Positions 52,497 to 62,552 are shown, counted from the first letter of the stretch. The stretch is DNA of 64,000 nucleotides from Pedobacter planticolens (GCF_014172375.1 NZ_WNXD01000002.1:1860001-1924000), one strand, 5' to 3'. Numbers and translations: made by a program. Notes: generated by a model from the letters alone, not told the origin.

Positions 52497-53372
52497 CTAA
52501 TCAATATAGTTTAGCAAAGCTTTATAATAGTTCTCCAAAGCTTTTTCTTCAGTATTTAAAAAAAGAAAAGGTTCAATTAACTCCAATTCCATTAATAAAA
52601 ACTCGTTGTTTACTAGTGCGCCATCAACTCGGGCATACAAACACCCTTTTGCAAATTGATTTATATAGTGTTGTGCAGTTGCTATTAAATGTTGTGGCGG
52701 GTTTTGAGGGTGAATTGTTCCACCAAAAGAATGTTGAACTCTAAAATCTCCTGCTTTTGCTTTTTTCAATAAAGCATGACTAAATTTTCCTCCAAAAAAT
52801 AGGAAAGACCATTCGCCGTTTTCTTCTATTTCAGTTAAAAATGGTTGAAGAATAAAATCTTCTTCTTGTAGTAATATATTGAGTTTTAGGTTTATTTCTT
52901 CGGCAGTTGCTACGGTAACTTTAAATGTGTTTTTAGAACCACCACTAACTGCTGGTTTAACAATAATTTTATCTGTGTTTAGCTTTTCAAAGTAATCTTG
53001 TAAATTAATTTTTTCACCTTTATTAAGAAAAATACTTTGAGTTACTTTTAATCCAGCTTTTTCAATATCATGTAAATAATGTTTGTCGGCATTCCATTTT
53101 ACAATATCAATTGGATTTAAAAGTTTAATGTTTTTGCTTTCTAAATCCGATAGCCAAGTATAAAAATCTGTTATTAAATCAAAATAATCCCAAGGAGATT
53201 TTAAAATAGCTAAATCATAGTTTTCCCAATTAACTTGAGGATCGTTCCAAATTACTTTTTCAATCTTCAAGTTTTTTGATTTGAGAAATTTTAAAAGTGA
53301 ATCATCTTCATTTTCTGTAGTTGGAGAGGAGTAAGCACCTTTATCCTGATAAGTTACGAGGGCAATATTCAT
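52497..53372 (-). CDS. ATP-grasp domain protein
   Basis: A 291-residue ATP-grasp enzyme. YDLAILKSPWDYFDLITDFY and NADKHYLHDIEKAGLKVTQSI give the N-terminal substrate domain, DKIIVKPAVSGGSKNTFKV the ATP-binding lid region, and FILQPFLTEIEENGEWSFLF plus LLMELELIEPFLFL the metal/ATP site (E-x-E). It resembles the uncharacterised group related to glutathione synthetase/DcsG-type enzymes that join a carboxylate to an amine or peptide. The substrates are unknown. It ends 7 bases from the second PID-CTERM-like gene (convergent). Confidence 0.85.
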   Translation of the reverse strand: MNIALVTYQDKGAYSSPTTENEDDSLLKFLKSKNLKIEKVIWNDPQVNWENYDLAILKSPWDYFDLITDFYTWLSDLESKNIKLLNPIDIVKWNADKHYLHDIEKAGLKVTQSIFLNKGEKINLQDYFEKLNTDKIIVKPAVSGGSKNTFKVTVATAEEINLKLNILLQEEDFILQPFLTEIEENGEWSFLFFGGKFSHALLKKAKAGDFRVQHSFGGTIHPQNPPQHLIATAQHYINQFAKGCLYARVDGALVNNEFLLMELELIEPFLFLNTEEKALENYYKALLNYID

Positions 53373-53410
53373 GTTATTGGTTTGAAATTCGAAGGTAAGA
53401 AATGAAAATC

Positions 53411-54484
53411 TTAAAATAAATTTAATTGAGCACTTGGTATGCGGAATAGAGACCTGTCTAATTCAATGTTTTCAATATTTAAACCATTCAATCGGCAATG
53501 CAATTTGAACGTGTTTCTAATCATTTCGGCAAAATTACCTTCGCCACTCATTCGAGTTCCAAAACGACTATCGTTTACATTTCCGTTATGACAATTTTGT
53601 ATCATGTGCCACACTTTATCAAAGCGATCTGGAAAATTTTTGCGTAGCCAGTCTTCAAATATTTTATTAATTGCACCATTTAATCTAACTACAGTATAAC
53701 CAGCACGTTTGGCGCCATTAGCTGCACTTGCTTTTAAAATAGCTGGCATTTCGTAATCATTTAATCCTGGAATCATTGGTGCTGCCATTACGCCAGTAGG
53801 CAAACCAACTTTACTTAGTTCTTCAATAATTTTTAATCGTTGTTTGGCAGTAGTTGTTCTGGGTTCGAGTTTTAACCTTAATTTTTCGTCTAAACTAGTA
53901 ATGGAAACATATACCATGGCTAATTTTAGCTTTGCCATTTCTTGCAAAATATCTAAATCTCTTAAAATCAAAGCATTTTTGGTAATCATAGCGATGGGTT
54001 GCTTGTACGCCAAAGCAATTTCTAACAGCTGACGAGTGAGTTTAAATTTTCGCTCTGCGGGCTGGTAACAATCGGTATTACCAGATAAAGATATGGGACA
54101 AGCATCCCAAGTTTTCCGTTCTAAAAATTTCTTGAAAAGCTCAGGCGCATCTTTTTTAACAATGATTTTCCGTTCAAAATCTAAGCCCGCACTAAAACCC
54201 CAATATTCATGAGAATTACGAGCATAGCAATAAATACAACCATGTTCGCATCCCTGATAAGGATTTAAAGAATAAGCCATTCCAACATCAGGACTATCAA
54301 CTTTGTTTACTACAGATTTTGATTTTCCTATAATGAAAGTTGTTTTAGTATTTGGCTCTTCCCAATCATCAATGCCCTCTGGATGTTCTTTTGCTAAAGA
54401 ATTTTTAAGAAATTTATTGGATGTGTTGAACTGTGCACCACGTCCGTTTACATAATTATCTTGATTTTCTTCTGGCTTAATCAT
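53411..54484 (-). CDS. PA0069 family radical SAM protein
   Basis: A 357-residue protein. LNPYQGCEHGCIYCYARNSH (three Cys near residues 80-87) binds the 4Fe-4S cluster; GRGAQFNTSNKF at the N-terminus and GNTDCYQPAERKFKLTRQLL are diagnostic of the PA0069/Rv2578c group related to spore photoproduct lyase. GLPTGVMAAPMIPGLNDYEM is the C-terminal barrel. The reaction is not established. It lies 38 bases upstream of the ATP-grasp gene on the same strand, so the two may be co-transcribed; a combined function is not known. Confidence 0.92.
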   Translation of the reverse strand: MIKPEENQDNYVNGRGAQFNTSNKFLKNSLAKEHPEGIDDWEEPNTKTTFIIGKSKSVVNKVDSPDVGMAYSLNPYQGCEHGCIYCYARNSHEYWGFSAGLDFERKIIVKKDAPELFKKFLERKTWDACPISLSGNTDCYQPAERKFKLTRQLLEIALAYKQPIAMITKNALILRDLDILQEMAKLKLAMVYVSITSLDEKLRLKLEPRTTTAKQRLKIIEELSKVGLPTGVMAAPMIPGLNDYEMPAILKASAANGAKRAGYTVVRLNGAINKIFEDWLRKNFPDRFDKVWHMIQNCHNGNVNDSRFGTRMSGEGNFAEMIRNTFKLHCRLNGLNIENIELDRSLFRIPSAQLNLF

Positions 54485-54543
54485 GATTAAAATTACTAAT
54501 ATTTTTAGTAATTTTTAAATCTATGTTATCAACAAAATGTTTA

Positions 54544-56964
54544 TTATTTAATACGACCGTTTTCGTTTTCTAAAGCAGAATTCCTTACTCTAGGACCTTT
54601 TGCTTTACTATCTGCAAACTTGTAAGTAAAGTTTAATTTAATCTGACGGGTTTCATAATAACCGTAGCTCTTCATGCGAAAATCATCAAAATTTTGAGCG
54701 GAATAGAACTTATTTCCCTTGTAGATATCTGTAAACGCTAATCTCAGTGTTGCGCTATTATTCATGAAATTCCTTTGTAAACCTAAATCTATTTGACTTG
54801 TAGGTTTCACAATTTCGTTGCCGCCAATTAGTCTTTTAGAATTTAAAAACCCTAACACTTCACCAGTTATTTTGTAGGGCATTTTAAATCGTTGTTGAAT
54901 ATTTAATCTGCCTGCAAACTGTTTTAAGTTTAAATTTCTGTATTTATCAAAAGAGATTTTATTTTGAATATGATAAATTGTACCATTAAAGGTAATATCC
55001 CACCATTTTGTAGGATTATATAATTGAGTTATTGAAAGCGAAATGTTTTGTTGGGTACCGAGATTTCTAGGGATCATTACAATACTAGTTTTAGCTACTG
55101 TATCTGTAATACTTGCACTATATTGATTGGTATGAGAAAAATTTAAACCTATAATTGTATTGCTTTTAAAAACATATTGAAGTGTAAAACGATGGCTTAG
55201 TTGAGGTTTTAAAAATGGATTTCCTTGCCAAAAAGAAAGCTCATCTAATAAATATACAAATGGATTTAAGTCGTTATAAGCAGGCCTATCTATTCTTCTT
55301 GAATAGCCAAATGAGAAATTATGATTTTCTGATGGTTTAACAGAAACACTAAAAGATGGAAATAGGTTTGTGTAATTTCTCTTGATATTTTCTAGAGAAT
55401 CTTTTCCGTTTATTTTAAAAGCCAATTCACCTTCTGAAGCAGAATTCTCTACTCTTAAACCACCTTGTACAACCCATTTACCAAATGTCTTTTTATAATT
55501 GGCATAAACACTAGCAATGTTTTCATCAAACTTAAATGTATTAGATCTACGTTCATCAAATACTTCATTTGTATTAAATACTTGAAAAAACCTTGAATTA
55601 TTATTGGTTTCAATTGCAGAATATTTTATGCCAGTTTCTAACTTCCCTTTCCAGAGATTTGTGGTGTAATCTGCTTTGATAGCTTTTAAATATATTTTAG
55701 CTCCGTTTAAAGTTCTGTAATAGTTTTCTTTTGTAACCGAATTATGGGTCGAATAAATGTTAGATTGAAGATTGCCTGCACTTTTTTCATAGAAACCATA
55801 GTCGGCATCGATATTGATGATTTTTCCTAAAGTATCTTCGTATTTGTAATTTAAATTAACATTATAACGCTCTGTATTCTGATGGTAATAATCATTAATA
55901 GCATTTAATGTTTGATCTATATTGGAAGAGTTGGGCAAACCAATATCGGTCTTAGTATCTGTAATGCCACCACCAAAAATGAAATTTCCATTCACTAAAA
56001 TGCCTAAAGTATTTTTATAATCAATTGTATAATCTACACCTAAGCGAGCACCCATTTTCTTTCGCTTATCTACATCATCAGTAAAGCTATCGTAAGTTTT
56101 GCCATTCTGAATTCTATCAGAACCATATAAGTAAGAGTAATAACCAAAGAAGTGATTATAACTGCCATAAACATTGATTTTATTGTTCCTGTAATTGAAA
56201 GATAAATCTTGATTTTGTCTTAGATATGCTCCATAAGAAATTCCAGCAGTTGTTGTTCCGTTAAAACCTTGAATTTGTGATTTTAGTGTTTTGATGTTAA
56301 TAATTCCTGAAGATCCTGCAGCATCATATTTAGCTGTTGGGCTATTGATAATTTCTATAGACTTGATACCTGATGCTGGCATTGATCTTAATAAATCAAC
56401 TATTTCTTTACTAGATAAATAAGTTTGTTTTCCATCTAATAAAATCATTGCACCTTGTTTGCCATTTAATGCAATTGAATTATTATTGTCGATGAAAATT
56501 CCTGGCGCATTTTTTAAAGCATCTAGTGCATTTCCACCTTGTGCAGTTAAACTTTTTGAAACATTATAGGTGATACTATTCGCATCTACTTCAATTAAAT
56601 TTTGCTTAGCCTGTACTACAACTTCATTTAATGTTTGCGAGCTAGCTCTGAGATAAATTGTGCCGAAATCTTTGTTATCAAGCTCGAAAGTAGCTTTGTA
56701 AGCCGCAAAACCAGTATGTTTTATAATGAGTTGATACGAGCCTTTTACATCGAAATTTAATTCAAATAATCCATTAGCATTGGAAACAGTTTTTGTTACT
56801 TCTTTATTTTCTGAATTTAGGAGAGAAACAGTTGCATTAGCTATTGTTTGTTGAGCTTCATTTAAAATTTTGCCATTTATTTTGAAAGAAGATGTTTGGG
56901 CAAGCAAAGTGAAATTTGTTATCAAAAAGACAAAAACGAAAAGTATAATTCTAAAAACGTGCAT
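54544..56964 (-). CDS. TonB-dependent-receptor-like outer-membrane beta-barrel protein
   Basis: An 806-residue outer-membrane protein with a signal peptide (FVFVFLITNFTLLAQ). Residues 25-110 are a CarboxypepD-reg domain (FKINGKILNEAQQTIANATV), 120-230 a TonB-receptor plug (ALDALKNAPGIFIDNNNSIA, KSIEIINSPTAKYDAAGSSG), and the rest is a barrel of the OMP_b-brl_3 type (SFGYSRRIDRPAYNDLNPFV, QIKLNFTYKF near the end). Such proteins import or bind small ligands; no TonB box was identified with confidence and no SusD partner is present, so it is not a glycan SusCD system. It is the last gene of a three-gene minus-strand cluster after two CarboxypepD-reg paralogues. Confidence 0.85.
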   Translation of the reverse strand: MHVFRIILFVFVFLITNFTLLAQTSSFKINGKILNEAQQTIANATVSLLNSENKEVTKTVSNANGLFELNFDVKGSYQLIIKHTGFAAYKATFELDNKDFGTIYLRASSQTLNEVVVQAKQNLIEVDANSITYNVSKSLTAQGGNALDALKNAPGIFIDNNNSIALNGKQGAMILLDGKQTYLSSKEIVDLLRSMPASGIKSIEIINSPTAKYDAAGSSGIINIKTLKSQIQGFNGTTTAGISYGAYLRQNQDLSFNYRNNKINVYGSYNHFFGYYSYLYGSDRIQNGKTYDSFTDDVDKRKKMGARLGVDYTIDYKNTLGILVNGNFIFGGGITDTKTDIGLPNSSNIDQTLNAINDYYHQNTERYNVNLNYKYEDTLGKIINIDADYGFYEKSAGNLQSNIYSTHNSVTKENYYRTLNGAKIYLKAIKADYTTNLWKGKLETGIKYSAIETNNNSRFFQVFNTNEVFDERRSNTFKFDENIASVYANYKKTFGKWVVQGGLRVENSASEGELAFKINGKDSLENIKRNYTNLFPSFSVSVKPSENHNFSFGYSRRIDRPAYNDLNPFVYLLDELSFWQGNPFLKPQLSHRFTLQYVFKSNTIIGLNFSHTNQYSASITDTVAKTSIVMIPRNLGTQQNISLSITQLYNPTKWWDITFNGTIYHIQNKISFDKYRNLNLKQFAGRLNIQQRFKMPYKITGEVLGFLNSKRLIGGNEIVKPTSQIDLGLQRNFMNNSATLRLAFTDIYKGNKFYSAQNFDDFRMKSYGYYETRQIKLNFTYKFADSKAKGPRVRNSALENENGRIK

Positions 56965-57041
56965 CTACTAATTAATATATCTTACACTAAAATGCAATTT
57001 AAATTATAAAATATTGAATTGTAACTATAATGCTGTAATAG

Positions 57042-58289
57042 TTAGGGTATTGGCGAACGTTTGGCCAAAGGAATATAATCCATTGGCACCATATCGGCTA
57101 CTTTTTCATACGCCCAAAAACCTTCAAATAATAATGAACGGGCATCTAAAATTCCTCCACCTTCATAAAAACGAATTGGACCATCGGTAAGTTTAGCTAC
57201 AGATAGTTCGTAATCTGGAATGTACAGCGGTCTGAAAACCCAAAACCCAGAATTAGAATATTCGGTAGATTCTCTTTCTTTGGTATACATTACGCATAAA
57301 GCATTGGTGTAATCTAAGAATTTTAAATCTTTATTGTAGTAATGCACTAGGGTGTCTGGCAGTACTTCGGCATTGTTAAATTTATCTATATATTTTGGCA
57401 ATGCTTGCTGTTTTTGCCAATAGGCTAATAATGAAGTATCAATTTTTGCAGCGGTTTTCCGTATTCCAGTTTTTCCTGGCGGATTTTTAAGCGCCATCAT
57501 ATTTTTATAAATTATACTATCAGGAGCTCGGTTTTGGTTAGGGATTTTTATGATTTTGTGGATAATAAAACCTTCTTCTCGGCTCGTGCCTTTGTAAAGC
57601 GATTTAAAAAAATGTTGAGCAGAACCGTAGTAGGCAATCTCTCTCAATTCTATATATTTCTTCTTTTTTGCATTGGATGCTTTTAATTCTTCGAAGAAAG
57701 GTTTGCCGGAATAATAAATAATGTTTGTACGACTGTTGTATTCAAAATAATCGAGCATGTATTTTATTCGGTAGCCAAGTGCTTTGTTTTCTACAATTAA
57801 AAATTCATCAGTTTTAACGGTTAATGTACTTCTTGTAATATCATAATCAACTCTTAACACTTGCGGATTTAGTATTTTACACAGCTTCGCATTAGGTGTT
57901 TTTCCAATAAAATACTGTTTAAACTGATTGATATATTTTTGCCTATTGGGATCAACCCGAATTACCACTTCATTTAGCATCACTGCATTTTCTTTTAATA
58001 CAAATTCTACTTGAACCGATTTGTCAGAAATGATAATGTTTTTGGAGAAGGGAAGATAGCCCATCATTTGAACTAAAATATCGTAGCTACCAGGTTTTAA
58101 ATTTGGAAGTCTAAATTTTCCATCCGCATCTGTAGCGGTAGCAATTTTATAACCACTCACATACACACCCGCTCCAGGCAACGTTTCTTTTTTGTCTTTA
58201 ACTATACCTGTTATCGAAAATGTATTTTGAGAAAAGCCTTGAATGCTCGAAAATAAAATAAGACAAAACAGCGAGAGCACTCTAAACAT
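57042..58289 (-). CDS. CarboxypepD-reg domain protein, tandem paralogue 2
   Basis: A 415-residue exported protein with signal peptide (LFCLILFSSIQGFSQ). Residues 24-105 form a CarboxypepD-reg-like beta domain (FSITGIVKDKKETLPGAGVY, KPGSYDILVQMMGYLPFSKN). The remaining 300 residues are a conserved Bacteroidota extension (NRQKYINQFKQYFIGKTPNA, NKALGYRIKYMLDYFEYNSR) ending in ARSLLFEGFWAYEKVADMVP. Function is unknown; probably an outer-membrane or periplasmic partner. Paralogue of the gene at 58360 (same order, long identical stretches, e.g. YKIAT, GYLP(F/Y)SKNII). The 77-base gap before the beta-barrel gene suggests an operon. Confidence 0.78.
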   Translation of the reverse strand: MFRVLSLFCLILFSSIQGFSQNTFSITGIVKDKKETLPGAGVYVSGYKIATATDADGKFRLPNLKPGSYDILVQMMGYLPFSKNIIISDKSVQVEFVLKENAVMLNEVVIRVDPNRQKYINQFKQYFIGKTPNAKLCKILNPQVLRVDYDITRSTLTVKTDEFLIVENKALGYRIKYMLDYFEYNSRTNIIYYSGKPFFEELKASNAKKKKYIELREIAYYGSAQHFFKSLYKGTSREEGFIIHKIIKIPNQNRAPDSIIYKNMMALKNPPGKTGIRKTAAKIDTSLLAYWQKQQALPKYIDKFNNAEVLPDTLVHYYNKDLKFLDYTNALCVMYTKERESTEYSNSGFWVFRPLYIPDYELSVAKLTDGPIRFYEGGGILDARSLLFEGFWAYEKVADMVPMDYIPLAKRSPIP

Positions 58290-58359
58290 GGCAACTAATG
58301 TAGTAAATCGACCAAATATTAGTGAATAATGAATGAAAATTTAACGTTTTTAACATTTG

Positions 58360-59592
58360 CTATTTCTTAGTAGTAGGGATATAATCCATCGGGACTAAAT
58401 CTGCAACTTTTTCATACGCCCAAAAACCTTTATAAAGTAAACTTCTGGGATCAAATATTCCTCCATTTGCATAGAAACTAACTGGCGGTTCTAATATATC
58501 AATCACAGAAATTTGATAATTGGTTAAATCTGGCGGACGAGTTTGTTTAAATCCTGAACTATTAAATGCAGGTGATTCACGCTCGTTTTTGTAAATAATA
58601 TATAAAGCATCCGTATAATTCATCGTTTTTAAATCTGTATTAAACGATTTTACTAAAGTATCTATCAAAACATCATTTCGGTTTAGAATATTTACTTCTT
58701 TAGGTTCTTTTCGTTGTTTCAACCAATAAGATAATGAATCCGCTCCATTGAAGGTAAGAACTTGAGTTAAACCATTTGGCCCACTAGTTAATCTTTTAAT
58801 ACTTGCGTTAATTAAGCTATCTGGTTTTCTGGCTGGATTAGGAATTGCACTTATTTTATTAATTACAAAACCTTCTTCGGTAACTTTATTAGCATATAAT
58901 GATTTGAAAAAATGTTGAATAGAACCATTATAGGCGATTTCTCTATTTTTTAACCACTTTTTTTGTTTAACACTTCCACCTTTAAGCTCTTCAAAAGATG
59001 AAAGACCTGCATAATAAAAGATTTTAGTTCTATAATTAAATTCAAAGTTTTTTAATAAATATTTGATGCGATAACCCAGCGCTTTGTTTTCAATTAGTAG
59101 AAAATCACTGGCTCGTATGGTTAATAGGCTATTTGGAATATCATCATCGAAATTTAAAACATTGGTGTTTAATATTTCACATTCATTAGCATTTGAAGTT
59201 TTTCCTATAAAAAAATCTTTAAACAGAGCGATGTAGTATGCTCTATTTGGATCTGGTTTAATCACTACTTCTTTAAGTAAAGTTGCATTCTCAATGAGTA
59301 AAACTTCAAAATTTATAGATTTATCAGATACGATAATATTTTTTGAATAGGGAAGATAGCCTATCATTTGCACTAAGATATCGTAATTACCAGGAGCAAG
59401 TTTTGGTAATATAAATTTACCTTCATTATTGGTTACCGTAGCAATTTTATAACCACTCACATAAACTGCAGCACCCGGTAATGTTTCTTTTTTATCCTTA
59501 ACAATTCCACTAATGGAATATGTGTTTTGAGCAAAAGTATACATGCTAAAACAAGCGATTAATATAAAATTTAACAGCAGCTTTTTAACCAT
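58360..59592 (-). CDS. CarboxypepD-reg domain protein, tandem paralogue 1
   Basis: A 410-residue exported protein (signal peptide LNFILIACFSMYTFAQ) with the same layout as the 57042 protein: a CarboxypepD-reg domain (YSISGIVKDKKETLPGAAVY) followed by the conserved extension (NRAYYIALFKDFFIGKTSNA, NKALGYRIKYLLKNFEFNYR) and the closing FDPRSLLYKGFWAYEKVADL. Amino-acid identity to its neighbour appears to be about 50%, so the duplication is not recent. The gap to the next gene is 70 bases. It is divergent from the LytTR regulator with 121 bases between the two starts. Confidence 0.78.
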   Translation of the reverse strand: MVKKLLLNFILIACFSMYTFAQNTYSISGIVKDKKETLPGAAVYVSGYKIATVTNNEGKFILPKLAPGNYDILVQMIGYLPYSKNIIVSDKSINFEVLLIENATLLKEVVIKPDPNRAYYIALFKDFFIGKTSNANECEILNTNVLNFDDDIPNSLLTIRASDFLLIENKALGYRIKYLLKNFEFNYRTKIFYYAGLSSFEELKGGSVKQKKWLKNREIAYNGSIQHFFKSLYANKVTEEGFVINKISAIPNPARKPDSLINASIKRLTSGPNGLTQVLTFNGADSLSYWLKQRKEPKEVNILNRNDVLIDTLVKSFNTDLKTMNYTDALYIIYKNERESPAFNSSGFKQTRPPDLTNYQISVIDILEPPVSFYANGGIFDPRSLLYKGFWAYEKVADLVPMDYIPTTKK

Positions 59593-59713
59593 GCAGTAAA
59601 TTTAACTAAATAATTAGGTGTTCGAAAATAAAATAAATGTGACATACCGTTTAAAGGGTAGTTTTTTAATTATATTTTTTATGTATGTTTATATACCTAT
59701 TTGCCTAGTTTAT

Positions 59714-60430
59714 ATGAAGGATACCTTAACTTGCATTATTGTTGATGATGATGATTTAGATAGGATTGCCGTTGAATCTGAGCTAACTGCATTCGAAAGA
59801 ATAAAAATTTTAGGCAGTTATACCAACCCGATTGAGGCAATAAATAGCATTAATGCACTCAAACCTGATGTGCTATTTTTGGATATTGATATGCCAGAAA
59901 TAAACGGAATAGATTTCGTTAAATCTATTAGTAATTTAGATACTATTAATGTATTTATAACTTCTCATCCAGAATTTGCTTTACAGGGTTTTCAATTAAA
60001 AGTATTCGATTTTATTTTAAAACCTTTAGAAACTGATCGCTTTGAGAGCTGTATCCATAGAATTTTTGACTTTGTTAAGCTTAAAAGCAAAGCTGAAGCT
60101 TACGACGTGCTTTTTGATAATGAAAAGATCATTTTTAAAGAAGGCCATACGGTAGTAAATCTAAATGCAAATGAGGTAATTTATTTAGAAGCGTATGGCG
60201 ATTACACCAAAATAGTCACCGAAAAGAAATCGCATCTCACTTTAGCCACACTTTCCAATTTTTTAGAATCATTACCTGCCGAAAAATTTATGCGCATTCA
60301 TCGCAGTTATGTAGTTGCTGTTAATAAAGTGAAAAGCTTAGGTGCAAAAAATATTGATATGGGAATTAGTGCAATCCCCATTGGGAAAACATATTTAAAA
60401 GAAGCTAAACAACTACTTAAACTTAATTAA
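59714..60430 (+). CDS. LytTR family response regulator
   Basis: 238 residues from ATG 59714; the frame extends to 59618 but the extra 32 residues are hydrophobic leader-like codons with no family match. Receiver domain (1-120) with DDDDLDR pocket, D57 in VLFLDIDMPE and KPLETDRF; LytTR DNA-binding domain (about 140-238) with VNLNANEVIYLEAYGDYTKI and FMRIHRSYVVAVNKVKSLG. It binds promoter repeats when phosphorylated. The kinase gene starts one base after its stop, so they form one operon. The divergent CarboxypepD-reg/beta-barrel cluster is a possible target; this is inferred from position. Confidence 0.9.
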   Translation: MKDTLTCIIVDDDDLDRIAVESELTAFERIKILGSYTNPIEAINSINALKPDVLFLDIDMPEINGIDFVKSISNLDTINVFITSHPEFALQGFQLKVFDFILKPLETDRFESCIHRIFDFVKLKSKAEAYDVLFDNEKIIFKEGHTVVNLNANEVIYLEAYGDYTKIVTEKKSHLTLATLSNFLESLPAEKFMRIHRSYVVAVNKVKSLGAKNIDMGISAIPIGKTYLKEAKQLLKLN

Positions 60431-60431
60431 G

Positions 60432-62552
60432 ATGCATCTAAAAGCGCTTTCATTTTTACTTTTAACTTTTGTTTCAATTACTTGTTTTGCACAAAATGAT
60501 GCACATTATAAACAACTTGTAGAAAAGAAAAATGCTTGTGCAGCCATTTTAGCCTCGTTTACTGGTAAAGCAGAAACCTTTGATGAATTGATTAAACAGG
60601 GGAATGAAGGACTTAAAATCTCTAAAGAAAAAGATAATGAGTTTAAATTCATTTTTAATAGTGCAGTGGCTACTGGTTATTACTATAAACAAGATTTTAA
60701 ATCTGCCAAATTGTACTTTGAAAATGCTTACGATGAAGCTAAAAAAGCGAATTTAACAGAAAAAAGTCTAAAACCACTTGGCAACTTAATTTCTATATAT
60801 CATTACTTAGGCTTGCAAAGCAAAGCTGATTCTGCAGCGAATAAGCTAAAGAAAATTGCCGAATCTACTGATACTTTAAAAAACAAAGGCATTGTCTATT
60901 ATAATTTAGGACTGTACAATCAGCAACAAAAATTTTATTACAGTATTGCTCTCGATAACTTTTTAAAAAGTGCAGGACTTCAGAAACCAATTGCTGATAC
61001 CACAAAAATTCTGAAAACAAAGTTAGATTACGGGAACACTTTAATGATGGTTTCTGAAATCTATCTCCAACTGGAACAACCTAATAAAGCACTAGAATAC
61101 TTAAATGAAGGTAAGCCGTATTTGAATTTATCGAAAGTGGTGGATGTAGTAGCTTATGGAAAATTTATAAGAAGTTATGTTTTGTTGAATAATAAGCAAG
61201 AAGCTTTAAAATATTATAACTTATTGCATGAAGTTGCTGGGAAAACCCAAGATAAATGGTCGGAATTAGTTTCTTCCAATTTAGAGTTAGCTACTTTATT
61301 CCTAAAAGAAAAGGATTTTAAAATAGCCAAATCCTATATTGATAAGGCAGATAAGCAATCAAAATTAGACAACGCAGAAATTTTAACTTCATCAGTTAAT
61401 TTGGCTTATGGAGATTATTATAAAGCTTTAAAAGATTATGCACAGGCTAGCAAATATTATAAACTTGCCGAACATGGATCTTCAATTTATAGTAAGGAAC
61501 AATATTCAGATCTCTTAAAATCACTTACAGACGTTGAAATTTTATCAGGTAATCCTGAAGCCAGTACTTATTTTAATAAATATCTAATAGTTTCTGATTC
61601 GCTTAATCAACGTAAAATATCATTGAACTTGGCAGAAATGGAAGCCAAATTTCAGAATACATTTAAGCAACAGAAAATTGGAGTGCTTAATAAAGAGAAT
61701 GAGGATAAAAATGAACAGCTGATAGAAGAAAAAAGAACGAGATGGTTTTTAATTGGCGGAGCTTTTTTATTATGTATAGCGCTATTGTCAATTTATTTAA
61801 ACTTTAGAAATAAGCAAAAAGCAAACTTATTGCTCGATAAGAAAAATCAAGAACTTGATGTTTTAAATGAACAATTAAATGGTGCAAATCAAACCAAAGC
61901 AAAATTGTTCAGCATTATTTCTCACGATTTGCGAAGCCCAGTAAGCCAACTATTTACTTTTTTAAAACTACAACAACAAAACCCAGATTACATTTCTGAG
62001 GAAGAAAAAAATAAGCATCAAAAGAAACTAATGCAATCGGCTACCAGTCTTTTATCAACTATGGAAGATTTATTGCTCTGGTCTAAGAGCCAAATGGAGC
62101 ATTTTGAATTGGATATCGAGACGATAGATATTCAACAATTATTTGATGAGACTAAGTTGTTAATGCAAAATCAGGCAGATGCTAAAAACGTTGAAATTAC
62201 TACAGAGAATTTGGAGTTGAAAACTTTGCAAAGCGATGAAAACCTGCTTGTTATCGTACTGCGAAATTTAATGCAAAATGCCATTAACCATGCGCATTCA
62301 AATACTCAAATTCTATTAAATGCTGGTCTTAATGCTGAAAAGAAATCTTATATCTCTATTGTAAACCAAGGAGAAGTAATCTCACCAGAAAAAATTGAGG
62401 AGCTTTTAAATAATCAAAATGTGAAAAGTAAAACATCAGGCTATGGTTTACTAATTGTTAAAGAATTAGCGTTAAAAATTAATGCTGAATTAAATATTAG
62501 TAGCACTCTTGAAAAAGGCACTGAAATTGCATTAATTTTTAACAAGAGTTGA
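60432..62552 (+). CDS. Sensor histidine kinase with periplasmic TPR region
   Basis: A 706-residue kinase. Signal peptide-like start (LSFLLLTFVSITCFAQ); a TPR-rich region (about 70-390; FKSAKLYFENAYDEAKKANL, YAQASKYYKLAEHGSSIYSK) placed in the periplasm; a coiled coil and one membrane helix (WFLIGGAFLLCIALLSIYL, about 437-455); a second coiled coil; HisKA with His near 498 in FSIISHDLRSPVSQ; and an ATPase domain with N box NLMQNAINHAH and SGYGLLIVKEL. The G1 box is atypical (NQGEVISPEKI instead of D-x-G-x-G), so the ATP pocket may be divergent. It partners with the LytTR regulator. It overlaps the AraC gene by 21 bases, tail to tail. Confidence 0.88.
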   Translation: MHLKALSFLLLTFVSITCFAQNDAHYKQLVEKKNACAAILASFTGKAETFDELIKQGNEGLKISKEKDNEFKFIFNSAVATGYYYKQDFKSAKLYFENAYDEAKKANLTEKSLKPLGNLISIYHYLGLQSKADSAANKLKKIAESTDTLKNKGIVYYNLGLYNQQQKFYYSIALDNFLKSAGLQKPIADTTKILKTKLDYGNTLMMVSEIYLQLEQPNKALEYLNEGKPYLNLSKVVDVVAYGKFIRSYVLLNNKQEALKYYNLLHEVAGKTQDKWSELVSSNLELATLFLKEKDFKIAKSYIDKADKQSKLDNAEILTSSVNLAYGDYYKALKDYAQASKYYKLAEHGSSIYSKEQYSDLLKSLTDVEILSGNPEASTYFNKYLIVSDSLNQRKISLNLAEMEAKFQNTFKQQKIGVLNKENEDKNEQLIEEKRTRWFLIGGAFLLCIALLSIYLNFRNKQKANLLLDKKNQELDVLNEQLNGANQTKAKLFSIISHDLRSPVSQLFTFLKLQQQNPDYISEEEKNKHQKKLMQSATSLLSTMEDLLLWSKSQMEHFELDIETIDIQQLFDETKLLMQNQADAKNVEITTENLELKTLQSDENLLVIVLRNLMQNAINHAHSNTQILLNAGLNAEKKSYISIVNQGEVISPEKIEELLNNQNVKSKTSGYGLLIVKELALKINAELNISSTLEKGTEIALIFNKS

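Noticed and set aside
54544..59592. SusC/SusD-type glycan utilisation locus
   Set aside because: The barrel is of the smaller OMP_b-brl_3 type, there is no SusD lipoprotein, and no glycoside hydrolase is adjacent.
59618..59713. 32-residue extension of the LytTR regulator
   Set aside because: The receiver domain starts at the ATG at 59714; the preceding codons do not match the family and look like intergenic DNA.
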